Positions 7,503 through 16,259 of a stretch of 64,000 bases of DNA are shown here, one piece after another. The stretch is from Neomelitea salexigens DSM 19753. Its GTDB lineage: Bacteria; Pseudomonadota; Gammaproteobacteria; Pseudomonadales; Spongiibacteraceae. The stretch is from NCBI RefSeq assembly GCF_000422345.1, contig NZ_AULP01000001.1, positions 496,001-560,000 of the forward strand, in the 5' to 3' direction. The position numbers were made by a program, and so were the translations under genes. The notes under the pieces were generated by a model. The model was given only the letters and a program-made list of their open reading frames with translations. It was not told the DNA's origin and made no database searches. Numbering within the stretch: position 1 is the first letter of the stretch; every line of letters starts with the position of its first letter.

Positions 7503-8720
7503 TCATGCCTGCACACCAATATGCTGAGCGCGGCCGCTATCAGCGGCCTGACGGCGCGGCGGCGGGGTAAAACTCATTGCCATTTTCATGGCCATATTCA
7601 CCAGCTTGCCCGCATCGGCAACGCAGAGGTTTTGCGGCACTTTCGGGCCATTGGTACACCACACCGCCGGCAGGCGGTGCTGAATCAGATTCGACAGTAA
7701 TCCTCCTAGCCGCATCGCCTCATCGATACGGCTAATCACTACCCCTGCTAGATTGAAGCGACTGTAGGCATCGATAATTTCACTTTGAACATAGGCTTCG
7801 ACATCGGCAGGCAGCGTCAAGTAACAATGGGCACCACCGAGCCCAGCAAGTAATTTTTCGAGTTCATCCAGGCCCTCGTGGTCGCGGAAGGACAGACCTG
7901 CGGTATCTATCAATATCAGCGACTTTTTCTGTAAAACCCGAAATGTTCGCGCCGCTTCTTGCGGGCTGTCTGCACTGTGAACCGGAATCTGTAAGATTCG
8001 ACCGTAGGCTCGCAGCTGCTCCTGAGCGCCTACGCGACCGCTGTCGGTGGTTAAAATAGCGATATCATCACGGCCGTGCTGCATCACGTGCTGAGCCGCC
8101 AGCTTCGCAATTGTGGTGGTTTTACCCGCGCCTTGAGGGCCCAGCAGGCAAATGGCGCCAGTGCGCGGCGGCGCACTAATCGGCAGCTGGCGCACCAGCA
8201 GCATTTTTAGCATTTCTCGCTGCACCGCCTCGCTTTCTCCACTGGGCAATTCACGCTGCAGGCTTTCAGCAATGCTGGGGTCGATATCCATGGCCGACAG
8301 CATTTGGTGGCTGGACTTCTGCGCGGGCTGTTTGGCGGTAAGCTGCTGCCAATTGTTGTCCTTTAACTGGCTCATCAACATCGACTTCATGGCTGCCAGC
8401 TCTTGTTTCAAGTCGTGCAGCTCATCGTTTTGCGACCACGCCAATTGCGGCCCGGGAGCAGCACTCACCCCCTCCAGCCTAGTGGCGGGTGCCGGGCTCT
8501 CGCCCTGTTCGCGACGCGAGCGCAATGCCTCTAACGCGGTGCGTTCTTTGTCGGCTTCAGTCGCGGTCGGCAGCGAGGGTTCACCCTCCCAGCTCACAAC
8601 CAACTCCACGCCACCGGCCACAGACTGGCAGTCGAGGATTACCGCATCGGGGCCATGCGCCGCGCGAATCATCCGCATCGCCTGTTCACTGTCTGCTGCC
8701 CGATATTTTTTAACGTTCAT
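7503..8720 (-). CDS. flhF: Flagellar biosynthesis GTPase FlhF
   Basis: 405 residues in the usual three-part form: basic N-terminal B domain (MNVKKYRAADSEQAMRMIRA), a variable linker, then the SRP-type NG domain with P-loop GPQGAGKTT at 194-202 and the DTAGLSFRD switch. It marks the old pole as the site of flagellar assembly. The start is an ATG after GGGAGCGGTAG. The presence of flhF/flhG and the FipA-like gene in one operon suggests a polar flagellum. Confidence 0.96.
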   Translation of the reverse strand: MNVKKYRAADSEQAMRMIRAAHGPDAVILDCQSVAGGVELVVSWEGEPSLPTATEADKERTALEALRSRREQGESPAPATRLEGVSAAPGPQLAWSQNDELHDLKQELAAMKSMLMSQLKDNNWQQLTAKQPAQKSSHQMLSAMDIDPSIAESLQRELPSGESEAVQREMLKMLLVRQLPISAPPRTGAICLLGPQGAGKTTTIAKLAAQHVMQHGRDDIAILTTDSGRVGAQEQLRAYGRILQIPVHSADSPQEAARTFRVLQKKSLILIDTAGLSFRDHEGLDELEKLLAGLGGAHCYLTLPADVEAYVQSEIIDAYSRFNLAGVVISRIDEAMRLGGLLSNLIQHRLPAVWCTNGPKVPQNLCVADAGKLVNMAMKMAMSFTPPPRRQAADSGRAQHIGVQA

Positions 8721-8747
8721 CTACCGCTCCCGCTGAGCTAACACCTT

Positions 8748-10850
8748 TTAGGTCAGTCTCGCCTGCTGCCCGATCGTCGATAGCAGGTGAACCTCTTTAC
8801 TGTCTGGCACCTCGTTGTACGACAGCACGTGAAGTGCCGGTACACTGCGTCGCGTAAAGCGCGACAACCATGCCCGAATCGAGGGTGATACCAGTACCAC
8901 CGAGGGCTGACCCGCCAGTTCCTGACGATTGCTGAATTCCGCCAACTCGCGTTGAATTCGCTCCGCAATGCCGGGTTCCAAACCAATGGCGCCAGCGCCA
9001 CCTCTCACCATATCCTGCAACATCTGTTCCAGATCTGCGTCCAGCGCCACAACGGGCAACTCTTGCTCTAAGCCATTGATTTCTTGAACAATCATCCGTC
9101 CAAGCGAGACCCGAACCCCCTCCAATAATTCGTCAGGATTTTTGCTACGCGGCGCTTGCTCCGCCAAAGATTCGGCGATCAGGCGAATACTGCGAATCGA
9201 AACGTTCTCTTTCAGGAGGTTTTGCAACACCTTCACAACCACACTGAGTGGCAGTTGCTGGGGAACCAGCGATTCAACCAATTTAGGATCGCTGCTCGCC
9301 AGACGGTCTAGCAGTTGTTGAACTTCCTCGTGCCCCAGCAGCTCATGAGCGTGTTGTTTCACCACCTGGCTCAGGTGCGTCGCCACCACGGTACAGGGGT
9401 CAACAACGGTATAGCCGAGGGTCTGCGCCTGATCGCGCTGGCTGGGGTCAATCCATATTGCATCCATGCCAAAGGCGGGGTCTTTGGTTGGCATGCCGGT
9501 TAAACCGGGCTGGGCGCCACCGGGGTTAATCGCCAACTCCTTACCCACTTGTATTTCGCCCTGGGCGACGCTGTCACCGAGCAATTGCACGCGATAGCTG
9601 CCCGGCGATAGCTCCAAGTTGTCGCGAATATGAACCGGCTGAACCAAAAAGCCCAAGTCCTTGGATAGCTTTTTGCGCACCCCGGTAATGCGGGTGATCA
9701 GCTCGCCCCCTTGGTTTCGGTCGACCAACGGTATGAGGCGATAGCCGACTTCCAGGCTCACCACATCCATCTGCGTCACTTCATCCCAGTTCAGCTCGCT
9801 GGGCTCCTGTGCCTCAGGCGCAGGCTCAGTATCGGGAAGCTCCTCCACCACCGCCGGTTTTTTGGCGCGCTGGGCAATCAACCAGCCCGCGCCAGCGCAG
9901 GTACCGGCCAACAGTAAAAACACCACATTGGGCATGCCAGGAATAATGCCAATCATGCCCAGCACGGCCGCCGACAGGTAGAGTACTTCTGGTTTGGCAG
10001 CCATTTGCCCGACCATTTGCTCACCCATATTTTGCGGCCGGGAAATACGCGTCACGATGATGGCCACGGCGGTCGACAGCAGCAGCGAAGGTAACTGTGC
10101 GACCAGGCCGTCACCGATGGTCAGCAGGGTGTAGTTATGCATCGCCTGCGAAAAGCTCAAGTCGTGCTGGCCAACGCCCACCCCTAAGCCGCCGAGAACG
10201 TTGATAAATAGAATAAGGATCCCGGCGACCGCATCGCCACGAACGAACTTGCTCGCACCATCCATCGAACCGTAAAAGTCAGCTTCCGTTCGCACTTCCT
10301 CGCGGCGAATGCTGGCCTCTTCTTGACTGAGAATACCCGCGTTCAAATCGGAATCGATGGCCATTTGTTTTCCCGGCATGGCATCGAGGGTAAAGCGCGC
10401 CGTCACTTCAGACACCCGGCCGGCGCCTTTGGTCACGACGACAAAGTTGATCACCACCAAGATGACAAAAACCACCATCCCAACAACGTAATTGCCGCCG
10501 ATAACGAACTCGCCAAAAGACTCAATCACTTTGCCAGCGGCCCCAGGCCCGGTGTGCCCCTCGAGCAACACCACACGGGTGGACGCGACGTTGAGCGCCA
10601 GCCTCAGTAGCGTTGCCAACAGCAACACCGTGGGGAAAACCGAGAAATCAATCGGCCGCTCGATATAAATTACCGCCAGAATAATCACCAGTGACAAGGC
10701 AATATTGAAGGTAAACAGCAGGTCGAGCAGAAACGGCGGCATGGGAATGACCAACATGGCCAGGCAGGCCATCATCAGTGCCAACACGCCGATTCCGCTA
10801 CTTGCGATGCCCTGTGCCCAGTTGGGCATGGTCACTTGTTGAGTCGCCAT
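8748..10850 (-). CDS. flhA: Flagellar type III export protein FlhA
   Basis: 700 residues from the ATG at 10850; a GTG three bases upstream is possible. The first half carries about eight membrane helices and the FHIPEP family signature LRLALNVASTRVVLLEG; the cytoplasmic half ends with the usual FlhA-C ring domains. It forms the nonameric export ring that docks chaperone-substrate pairs, including FliS-FliC and FliT-FliD. It lies 32 bases after flhB in the long leftward operon. Confidence 0.97.
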   Translation of the reverse strand: MATQQVTMPNWAQGIASSGIGVLALMMACLAMLVIPMPPFLLDLLFTFNIALSLVIILAVIYIERPIDFSVFPTVLLLATLLRLALNVASTRVVLLEGHTGPGAAGKVIESFGEFVIGGNYVVGMVVFVILVVINFVVVTKGAGRVSEVTARFTLDAMPGKQMAIDSDLNAGILSQEEASIRREEVRTEADFYGSMDGASKFVRGDAVAGILILFINVLGGLGVGVGQHDLSFSQAMHNYTLLTIGDGLVAQLPSLLLSTAVAIIVTRISRPQNMGEQMVGQMAAKPEVLYLSAAVLGMIGIIPGMPNVVFLLLAGTCAGAGWLIAQRAKKPAVVEELPDTEPAPEAQEPSELNWDEVTQMDVVSLEVGYRLIPLVDRNQGGELITRITGVRKKLSKDLGFLVQPVHIRDNLELSPGSYRVQLLGDSVAQGEIQVGKELAINPGGAQPGLTGMPTKDPAFGMDAIWIDPSQRDQAQTLGYTVVDPCTVVATHLSQVVKQHAHELLGHEEVQQLLDRLASSDPKLVESLVPQQLPLSVVVKVLQNLLKENVSIRSIRLIAESLAEQAPRSKNPDELLEGVRVSLGRMIVQEINGLEQELPVVALDADLEQMLQDMVRGGAGAIGLEPGIAERIQRELAEFSNRQELAGQPSVVLVSPSIRAWLSRFTRRSVPALHVLSYNEVPDSKEVHLLSTIGQQARLT

Positions 10851-10882
10851 CACATACTCTCGATTATCGGTTGATCACTGCC

Positions 10883-12007
10883 CTAGAGCAGATCCTTTAA
10901 ATACACATCATCTATCTCAGGCTCGGGCGCCACGGGGTATTCACCACCCATGGTCTGCCAGCTGCGCAGTTGATAGACGTAGGTCAATATTTGCGCGACC
11001 GCCAAGTACAGCCCGGCCGGGATTTCTGCATCCAGCTCCGTACTGGCAAATACCGCCCGGGCTAAACGCGGCGATTCCACGATGGTTACTGCATTGTCCT
11101 TGGCTAATTCGCGGATTCGCGCGGCGACCTGATCGGCACCTTTGGCCACCAACACCGGTGCGGAAGACCGGGCTTCGTCATAGCGCAATGCCACGGCAAA
11201 GTGGGTGGGGTTGGTAATGACCACGTCAGCCGTTGGCACCTTCTCCATCATGCGCTGGCGGGCTGCAGCCTGTTGCATCTCCCGCAGCTTGGCTTTCACT
11301 TCCGGGCGGCCATCTGACTCTTTGTGCTCATCGCGAACTTCCTGGCGCGTCATGCGCAGCTCTTTCTTGTAATTCCATAGCTGCCAGGGCACATCGATCG
11401 CGGCGATAACCACCAGGGGCAAACTGACAATAAGAAAGAACCAGTCCAGCAAGGCCGCACTGTTGGCAATACTCTGCTGGGGGTCTTGCAAACCCAGGCC
11501 GAGAATATCCTCGGCCATGAATTGCAGCACTAAGAAGGCGGCCAGACCGATAAAGGCCATTTTTGCAATGGACTTCACCAGTTCACCCAGGCTGCGCACT
11601 GAAAACAGCTTGCCCAAGCCCTTGATCGGGTCGAGGCGATCGAACTTGAAACTCAGGTTGAAGGTCCAGCCGCCCAGCACCACATTGGCAATTATGGCCG
11701 CCAGCAGGGTCGCCAACATCAGCGGCCAGATCGACAGCAGCCCATGCACCAACAACCCGTAGAGTTGGCTGGGAAGGCTTTCCGTGGGGCTGAGCAAAAA
11801 CGACGGCGAGAAACTACCGCGCATAATGCTTTGCATGGCCTGCGCCAGCTGCCCTCCTGTGGCAATCAGCATTAGCGCACCGGCCATGGTGACCATCATC
11901 GTGGCTAATTCCTTGGAGCGAGCCACCTGGCCCTTCTTGCGGGCATCGGCCAGTTTCTTGGCAGAGGCCTCTTCTGTGCGTTCTTGTCCGTCCTGATTCT
12001 CTGCCAT
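10883..12007 (-). CDS. flhB: Flagellar type III export switch protein FlhB
   Basis: 374 residues: hydrophilic N-terminus, four membrane helices (between about 38 and 205) and a cytoplasmic domain with the autocleavage motif N266-P267-T268-H269. Cleavage there lets FlhB switch from hook to filament export when FliK signals hook completion. It directly follows fliR (one base between). A second copy of its post-cleavage fragment is encoded at 5079-5417. Confidence 0.97.
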   Translation of the reverse strand: MAENQDGQERTEEASAKKLADARKKGQVARSKELATMMVTMAGALMLIATGGQLAQAMQSIMRGSFSPSFLLSPTESLPSQLYGLLVHGLLSIWPLMLATLLAAIIANVVLGGWTFNLSFKFDRLDPIKGLGKLFSVRSLGELVKSIAKMAFIGLAAFLVLQFMAEDILGLGLQDPQQSIANSAALLDWFFLIVSLPLVVIAAIDVPWQLWNYKKELRMTRQEVRDEHKESDGRPEVKAKLREMQQAAARQRMMEKVPTADVVITNPTHFAVALRYDEARSSAPVLVAKGADQVAARIRELAKDNAVTIVESPRLARAVFASTELDAEIPAGLYLAVAQILTYVYQLRSWQTMGGEYPVAPEPEIDDVYLKDLL

Positions 12008-12008
12008 G

Positions 12009-12785
12009 TCAGCCCCCTAAAAACAGTGACAGCTGGGCCAGCGCGCGATCGAGCAGTTGGCTGAGAACCGGCAGTAAATTCGGAATTAATTGATCGACAA
12101 TCAGGTAGCCCATGAGCATGGCCAGCGGGAAGCCCACCGCAAACAAGTTGAGGGTCGGTGCTGCACGGCTAATAACACCGACGGCAACCTGCACAACCAG
12201 CAGGGCGATAACAGCAGGGATAGACACCCGCACCGCCGCTGAAAACAACTCGCTGCCCCACTGATAGACAACGCTTAGCGACTCCGGCGAGACCAGGCGA
12301 CCACCTGCGGGCCAGATTTCAAAGCTGCGCGCCAGCAAGCTGATCAGGTCCAAGTGACCTTCCAGCGCAACAAACAATAGCATGCAGATAATGAGCAAAT
12401 ACTGGGAAAGCACCGGCACCTGGATACCGCGCTGTGGATCGACCATCATCGCAAAGCCGAGACCCATGCCATTGGCAATCAATTGCCCAGCCAGAATAAT
12501 GCCATCGAAAACCAGCTGCACAATAAAGCCAATGCACAGGCCAATCAGCAATTCGTTGCTCAGTATCAGCATGCCCTCAATACTGAGAATATTAATCGCT
12601 GGCATCGGCGGCAACACCGGCAGCAGCAACATGCATAACACCACACAGAACAGCGCTTTGGCGCGATTGGGAATGTACGAAGCGCTGAACAGTGGCGCTG
12701 TGAGCATCAAACCACTCACCCGCGCAAAAGGCAGCCACAGGCTGGCCATCCACGATAGTATTTGCGCCTCGCTGACCGCAATCAT
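12009..12785 (-). CDS. fliR: Flagellar type III export protein FliR
   Basis: 258 residues with about six hydrophobic helices, typical for FliR. The N-terminal segment LPFARVSGLMLTAPLFSASYIP and the central ELLIGLCIGFIVQLVFDGIILAGQ are family hallmarks. With FliP and FliQ it builds the export gate of the flagellar type III apparatus in the inner membrane. Gene order fliP-fliQ-fliR-flhB is standard. Confidence 0.96.
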   Translation of the reverse strand: MIAVSEAQILSWMASLWLPFARVSGLMLTAPLFSASYIPNRAKALFCVVLCMLLLPVLPPMPAINILSIEGMLILSNELLIGLCIGFIVQLVFDGIILAGQLIANGMGLGFAMMVDPQRGIQVPVLSQYLLIICMLLFVALEGHLDLISLLARSFEIWPAGGRLVSPESLSVVYQWGSELFSAAVRVSIPAVIALLVVQVAVGVISRAAPTLNLFAVGFPLAMLMGYLIVDQLIPNLLPVLSQLLDRALAQLSLFLGG

Positions 12786-12792
12786 TGCGCGT

Positions 12793-13062
12793 TTATCCCA
12801 CCAGGACCGGAATCATTTCAAACAGCTGGCGGGTGTAATCAAGCAAGTGCCGCAGCATCCACGGGCCGGTTATCCCCAACACCGCCACCAGCACCACCAG
12901 CTTTGGGATAAAGCTCAGAGTCATATCCTGAATTTGTGTCGCCGCCTGAAACATACCGATCAACAGGCCGGCCGCCAGAGCTGCCAGCAACAATGGCGCC
13001 GCCAACAGCACGGTGATATTCATGCTCTGGCGGCCCAATTCAATAACCGTATCGGGGTTCAT
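12793..13062 (-). CDS. fliQ: Flagellar type III export protein FliQ
   Basis: 89 residues from the ATG at 13062, preceded by GAGGTG; a GTG six bases further upstream is less likely. Two membrane helices, with the family pattern LLIGMFQAATQIQDMTLSFIPK in the loop between them. Four copies join FliP5 and FliR1 in the export gate. It begins 7 bases after fliP and ends 7 bases before fliR. Confidence 0.95.
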   Translation of the reverse strand: MNPDTVIELGRQSMNITVLLAAPLLLAALAAGLLIGMFQAATQIQDMTLSFIPKLVVLVAVLGITGPWMLRHLLDYTRQLFEMIPVLVG

Positions 13063-13069
13063 AGGCACC

Positions 13070-13816
13070 TCACCGGAAGAAACTGGCTGCCAGCGAACCC
13101 ATAATCAGGCTCCAGCCATCTACCAAGACAAACAACATGATTTTGAAAGGCAGCGAAATCATCATCGGCGACAACATCATCATCCCCATCGACATCAGCA
13201 CGCTGGCCACCACCAGGTCGATAACCACGAAGGGAATGAACACGAGGAAGCCAATTTGAAACGCCGTTTTTAGCTCGCTGGTTAAGAACGCGGCCATCAA
13301 CACGGTGAAGGGCACATCCTCGGGCTGCTGATACGCCTCATGGCCGGCAATCGCAGCAAAGCGTGCGATGTCATCTTCACGCGTCTGGCTGAGCATGAAT
13401 TCGCGAAATGGCGCAAAGCCCTGTGTGACCGCTTCCTGAAAGGGCATTTCTTCAGCGATATAAGGGCCAATCGCCTGGGTATAGGCGACTTCGCCCACTG
13501 GATACATGATGAACAGGGTAAGAAACAGCGCGAGACTAAGCAGCACTTGGTTAGACGGCGTTTGTCCGGTGCCCAGCGCCTGACGCAAAATCGACAACAC
13601 GATCATGATGCGAGTAAACGCCGTCATTCCCAGTAATAGCGCCGGCAGCATGGTCAGCGCCGTCATTATCGCCAGCAACTGCAGCGACACGCTGTACTCC
13701 TGCCCGCCTGCAGCATTGGGCGTGCTATTCACCGCCGACAGAGACAGGGGGTCTGACGCCATGGACAGCGAGGGGATTGTCAGAGCAAAGAGGAATAACA
13801 GAGGCTTAAGGCGCAT
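13070..13816 (-). CDS. fliP: Flagellar type III export protein FliP
   Basis: 248 residues from the ATG at 13816. The frame is open further upstream, but that part overlaps fliO and encodes no family sequence. A cleaved signal peptide (about 1-18, ending SMA) is followed by the conserved [23 protein letters not shown] region, the [12 protein letters not shown]-like loop and C-terminal [14 protein letters not shown]. It forms the pentameric core of the export gate. The start overlaps fliO by 11 bases, indicating translational coupling. Confidence 0.95.
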   Translation of the reverse strand: MRLKPLLFLFALTIPSLSMASDPLSLSAVNSTPNAAGGQEYSVSLQLLAIMTALTMLPALLLGMTAFTRIMIVLSILRQALGTGQTPSNQVLLSLALFLTLFIMYPVGEVAYTQAIGPYIAEEMPFQEAVTQGFAPFREFMLSQTREDDIARFAAIAGHEAYQQPEDVPFTVLMAAFLTSELKTAFQIGFLVFIPFVVIDLVVASVLMSMGMMMLSPMMISLPFKIMLFVLVDGWSLIMGSLAASFFR

Positions 13817-14237
13817 GGCTGAAACCCTCGCGCAGGTGGCCCGCTTTTTCTTTGAGCAGCGCGGCGAAGTCCTTGCTTTTCTCCGCATCCGGCAGCTCCG
13901 CCGTCGGCCAGCTGTGCAAGGTTTGCATTGAGGAGGGCGTACATCCCACCAGCAAACTCTGATCGCCAACCTGCACAACCAACAGCTTTTCCTTCACCCC
14001 AAGGGGGATTTGCGACACTACAGCAATACCACTTAGCTTGGGCGCCTGTGCGGCGCGCAAACGGCGCAAAAACCACATCCCTGCTATTAGCAAGGCCGCC
14101 ATCAACATCAGGCTGCCCAGCAACCCAATCACGTCTTCACCGCCGGCAATGGGCAAATTTACCGCGGCAGGCGCCTGGGCCTCCTCAGCCCAAACCGGCG
14201 TTGCGAGCGCGACGGGAAGCAGGAGGGCGCGGATCAT
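13806..14237 (-). CDS. fliO: Flagellar biosynthesis protein FliO
   Basis: 143 residues: a signal-like N-terminus, one membrane helix (about 34-57, ending WFLRRLRAA) and a cytoplasmic tail with the family pattern [24 protein letters not shown]. FliO is a scaffold that helps FliP assemble. It overlaps fliN by four bases (ATGA) and fliP by 11. The family is poorly conserved, so the call also rests on its position between fliN and fliP. Confidence 0.93.
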   Translation of the reverse strand: MIRALLLPVALATPVWAEEAQAPAAVNLPIAGGEDVIGLLGSLMLMAALLIAGMWFLRRLRAAQAPKLSGIAVVSQIPLGVKEKLLVVQVGDQSLLVGCTPSSMQTLHSWPTAELPDAEKSKDFAALLKEKAGHLREGFSHAP

Positions 14238-14503
14238 GACGCAGCCTCCTCCTCATCATCCTGCCCGAGCACCTCAGTCAGCATGATGCCAAATTTCTCT
14301 TTGACGACGACGATCTCACCACGCGCCACCAGAGTGCCATTTACCAGCACGTCCAAGGGTGTACCAGCGGCCCGATCCAGTTCGATAATCGCGCCTTGAT
14401 TGAGCGCTTTGATATCCCGAATGCTCATGCGCGTTCGGCCAACTTCCACCGATACATCCACATTGACGTCGAGGATTTTGTCCAGATTCAAATCGTTTGC
14501 CAT
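14234..14503 (-). CDS. fliN: Flagellar motor switch protein FliN
   Basis: 89 residues, essentially only the SpoA (surface presentation of antigens) domain: ILDVNVDVSVEVGRTRMSIRDI followed by GTPLDVLVNGTLVARGEIVVV. E. coli FliN has 137 residues with a longer N-terminal extension, so this is a minimal form. It is part of the C-ring and contributes to rotation switching and to docking of the FliH-FliI export complex. It lies 9 bases after fliM. Confidence 0.95.
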   Translation of the reverse strand: MANDLNLDKILDVNVDVSVEVGRTRMSIRDIKALNQGAIIELDRAAGTPLDVLVNGTLVARGEIVVVKEKFGIMLTEVLGQDDEEEAAS

Positions 14504-14512
14504 AGTCCTTTC

Positions 14513-15466
14513 CTACCCTTCCTGCATCGGTTTTTTGGCGCTGGCAGAACCTGTAATCTGCACGGCCAGTTGACCTTGGTGACTGCCAAAATGCCCTTTC
14601 AATAGCGCCTGCCCGGCCACACAGAGCAACACATCCTCCGCACTGACCAACGGGATCACATCGCCTTTCTTAAGGTTTGCAACACGCTGGAGGCTCAGCT
14701 GCGTTTTGGGAAGCTGGGCAACCAGCTCAACCGGCGCCTCCTCCACCCGCTGCGAGAGACGGCTGCGCCACTCTTCACTGGCGGGCTTCTTGCCTGTGGA
14801 TGCGCCGCTGTCTGCCAGGCTGTCGCGCACGGCATCAATGGCGCTCCAGGGCACCACCGACCACAACCCGCCGGTAAATTCGCCAATGGCGACCTCAAAT
14901 CGCGTCGCGACCAGTGAGTCCGCTTCGTTAAAGCCTTCAAGCAAGCGTGGGTCGGTACACTGGCTGGATACGGCGGGCGCAGACGTCATCACCGACTTCC
15001 ACGCCATCGCGATATCCGGCAGCAATGCGCCGACCAGAATTTCCATAAAGCTTATTTCGGATGTGGAAAACTGCTCCCGCGCGGCATCGGCTTCGCCGCC
15101 ATGACCGCCGAAATAGCGATCCACCAGGTTAAAGACCAGCTCCGATTCAAAGGCAATCAACAAGTCGCTGCTGAGCGGCATACCCGAGATTAAGGAAATG
15201 CTGCAGGGCGCTGGTAGCGTGTTTTGCAGCTCGTCGAATTTCATCACCGTTATGCGATCGGTGCGAATACTCTCAACGCTGCTCACAAACTCGCGCACAC
15301 GCTCAACCGCAGCGTTGCCAAATTGGGATTGAATAAGCGACAAGGTCGGGATCAAGCGCTGAACGGCGTAATCCTGTCGCGCGAGGTTGTATTTACCGTC
15401 GTCGCTCGCCTTTGGCTCTTCGTCCATCAGCGCTTCGAGTTCTTCCGGGTCCAGTACACCGCTCAT
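14513..15466 (-). CDS. fliM: Flagellar motor switch protein FliM
   Basis: 317 residues. The N-terminal MSGVLDPEELEALMDE matches the acidic segment that binds phosphorylated CheY (usual motif LSQxEIDALL); the middle CheC-like domain includes RDFVSS-type and GG-containing loops (FGGHGGEADAA), and the C-terminus is a SpoA domain. The CheY-binding segment implies that a chemotaxis system exists elsewhere in the genome, as none is in the window. Located 10 bases after fliL. Confidence 0.96.
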   Translation of the reverse strand: MSGVLDPEELEALMDEEPKASDDGKYNLARQDYAVQRLIPTLSLIQSQFGNAAVERVREFVSSVESIRTDRITVMKFDELQNTLPAPCSISLISGMPLSSDLLIAFESELVFNLVDRYFGGHGGEADAAREQFSTSEISFMEILVGALLPDIAMAWKSVMTSAPAVSSQCTDPRLLEGFNEADSLVATRFEVAIGEFTGGLWSVVPWSAIDAVRDSLADSGASTGKKPASEEWRSRLSQRVEEAPVELVAQLPKTQLSLQRVANLKKGDVIPLVSAEDVLLCVAGQALLKGHFGSHQGQLAVQITGSASAKKPMQEG

Positions 15467-15476
15467 GGCAGCGCCC

Positions 15477-15929
15477 TCACTGCATCACAAATTTGGTGAA
15501 ATACACATCTTCAATGCCGCCCTTGCCGGTTTCCGCTTCGAGCACACTGTTGATGGTCGCCACCGTCTTAGCCTGTATTTCCTTGCGGCCTTCGAGGCTG
15601 TTAATCATTTCCTTCGTCAAACTGCTGAACATCATGATGAGTTCGTGGCGAATGCGAACTTCGTAGTCCTCCAGTTTAGAGATCACTTCTTCATCGCGGC
15701 TCATGACCTCAACGTCTACTTGCAGAAAGCGCGTAGACCGCTCATTAAAGAGATTGACCACAAATGAGGGTGACAAGCTGTGAATGATCGGCGCCTTGAC
15801 GGCCGGCGCGGCAGCTCCGGCCTCCGCAGCAGGTTCATTACTGCCGCGCACCACAAACCACGTTCCCCCTGCGGTTGCCGCCAGCAGCACAACGACCAAG
15901 CCAATCAATACGAATTTGTTTTTAAACAT
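15477..15929 (-). CDS. fliL: Flagellar basal body-associated protein FliL
   Basis: 150 residues: short cytoplasmic N-terminus, one membrane helix (about 5-28) and a periplasmic FliL domain (SLSPSFVVNLFNERSTRFLQVDVEV; YFTKFVMQ at the end is the family C-terminus). FliL sits around the stator units and supports torque. First gene of a run that continues without significant gaps to the DUF2802 gene. A sigma-54 promoter motif lies 73 bases upstream. Confidence 0.95.
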   Translation of the reverse strand: MFKNKFVLIGLVVVLLAATAGGTWFVVRGSNEPAAEAGAAAPAVKAPIIHSLSPSFVVNLFNERSTRFLQVDVEVMSRDEEVISKLEDYEVRIRHELIMMFSSLTKEMINSLEGRKEIQAKTVATINSVLEAETGKGGIEDVYFTKFVMQ

Positions 15930-16001
15930 TGCGTTTTGCCCTTCTCTCTCACCCGGTGAGGTGCCAAAAAACCAACGAACTCATGTCGCGTAGAGAGAAA
16001 T

Positions 16002-16019
16002 TGCAAAGGCTATGCCAGA
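16002..16019 (-). promoter_or_regulatory. Sigma-54 promoter for fliL operon
   Basis: On the minus strand CTGGCATAGCCTTTGCAA: -24 TGGCATAG and -12 TTGCA with the invariant GG and GC separated by exactly 10 bases. Predicted start of transcription near 15992, about 63 bases before fliL. The rest of the 329-base gap 15930-16258 holds only A/T-rich sequence and the tandem repeat after fliK. Confidence 0.8.
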
Positions 16020-16199
16020 TATTTTTTTACTTTTATTTCAGAAGGTTAAGAACAATTCAGGCCCTCGCGCCAAGAATTTGGCAGGCCAACGGCCGCCCAT
16101 TGGCAGCAAGTGAAGAGAAGGCGTTCAAAGAGATCGACGCATGTCTACACCTGAGTGGTGGCGACAGGAGTGAGAAGATTAGCCAGCGCTAGCATTCAC

Positions 16200-16259
16200 T
16201 ACGCCGGGGTGAGCTAAGGCGGGATTAACTATACCGGTATTAGCGATGCCGGTATTAGC
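16200..16259 (-). repeat. 15-bp tandem repeat at fliK 3' end (four units)
   Basis: Four consecutive 15-base units. On the plus strand the third and fourth are TATACCGGTATTAGC and GATGCCGGTATTAGC, identical in their last 11 bases; the first two are more diverged (TACGCCGGGGTGAGC, TAAGGCGGGATTAAC). The last unit touches the fliK stop codon. A degenerate fifth unit may lie at 16185-16199. Confidence 0.8.

Noticed and set aside
12382-13104. Open frame of 240 codons on the plus strand
   Set aside because: Antisense to fliR and fliQ, crossing both genes; a shadow of membrane-protein codon use.
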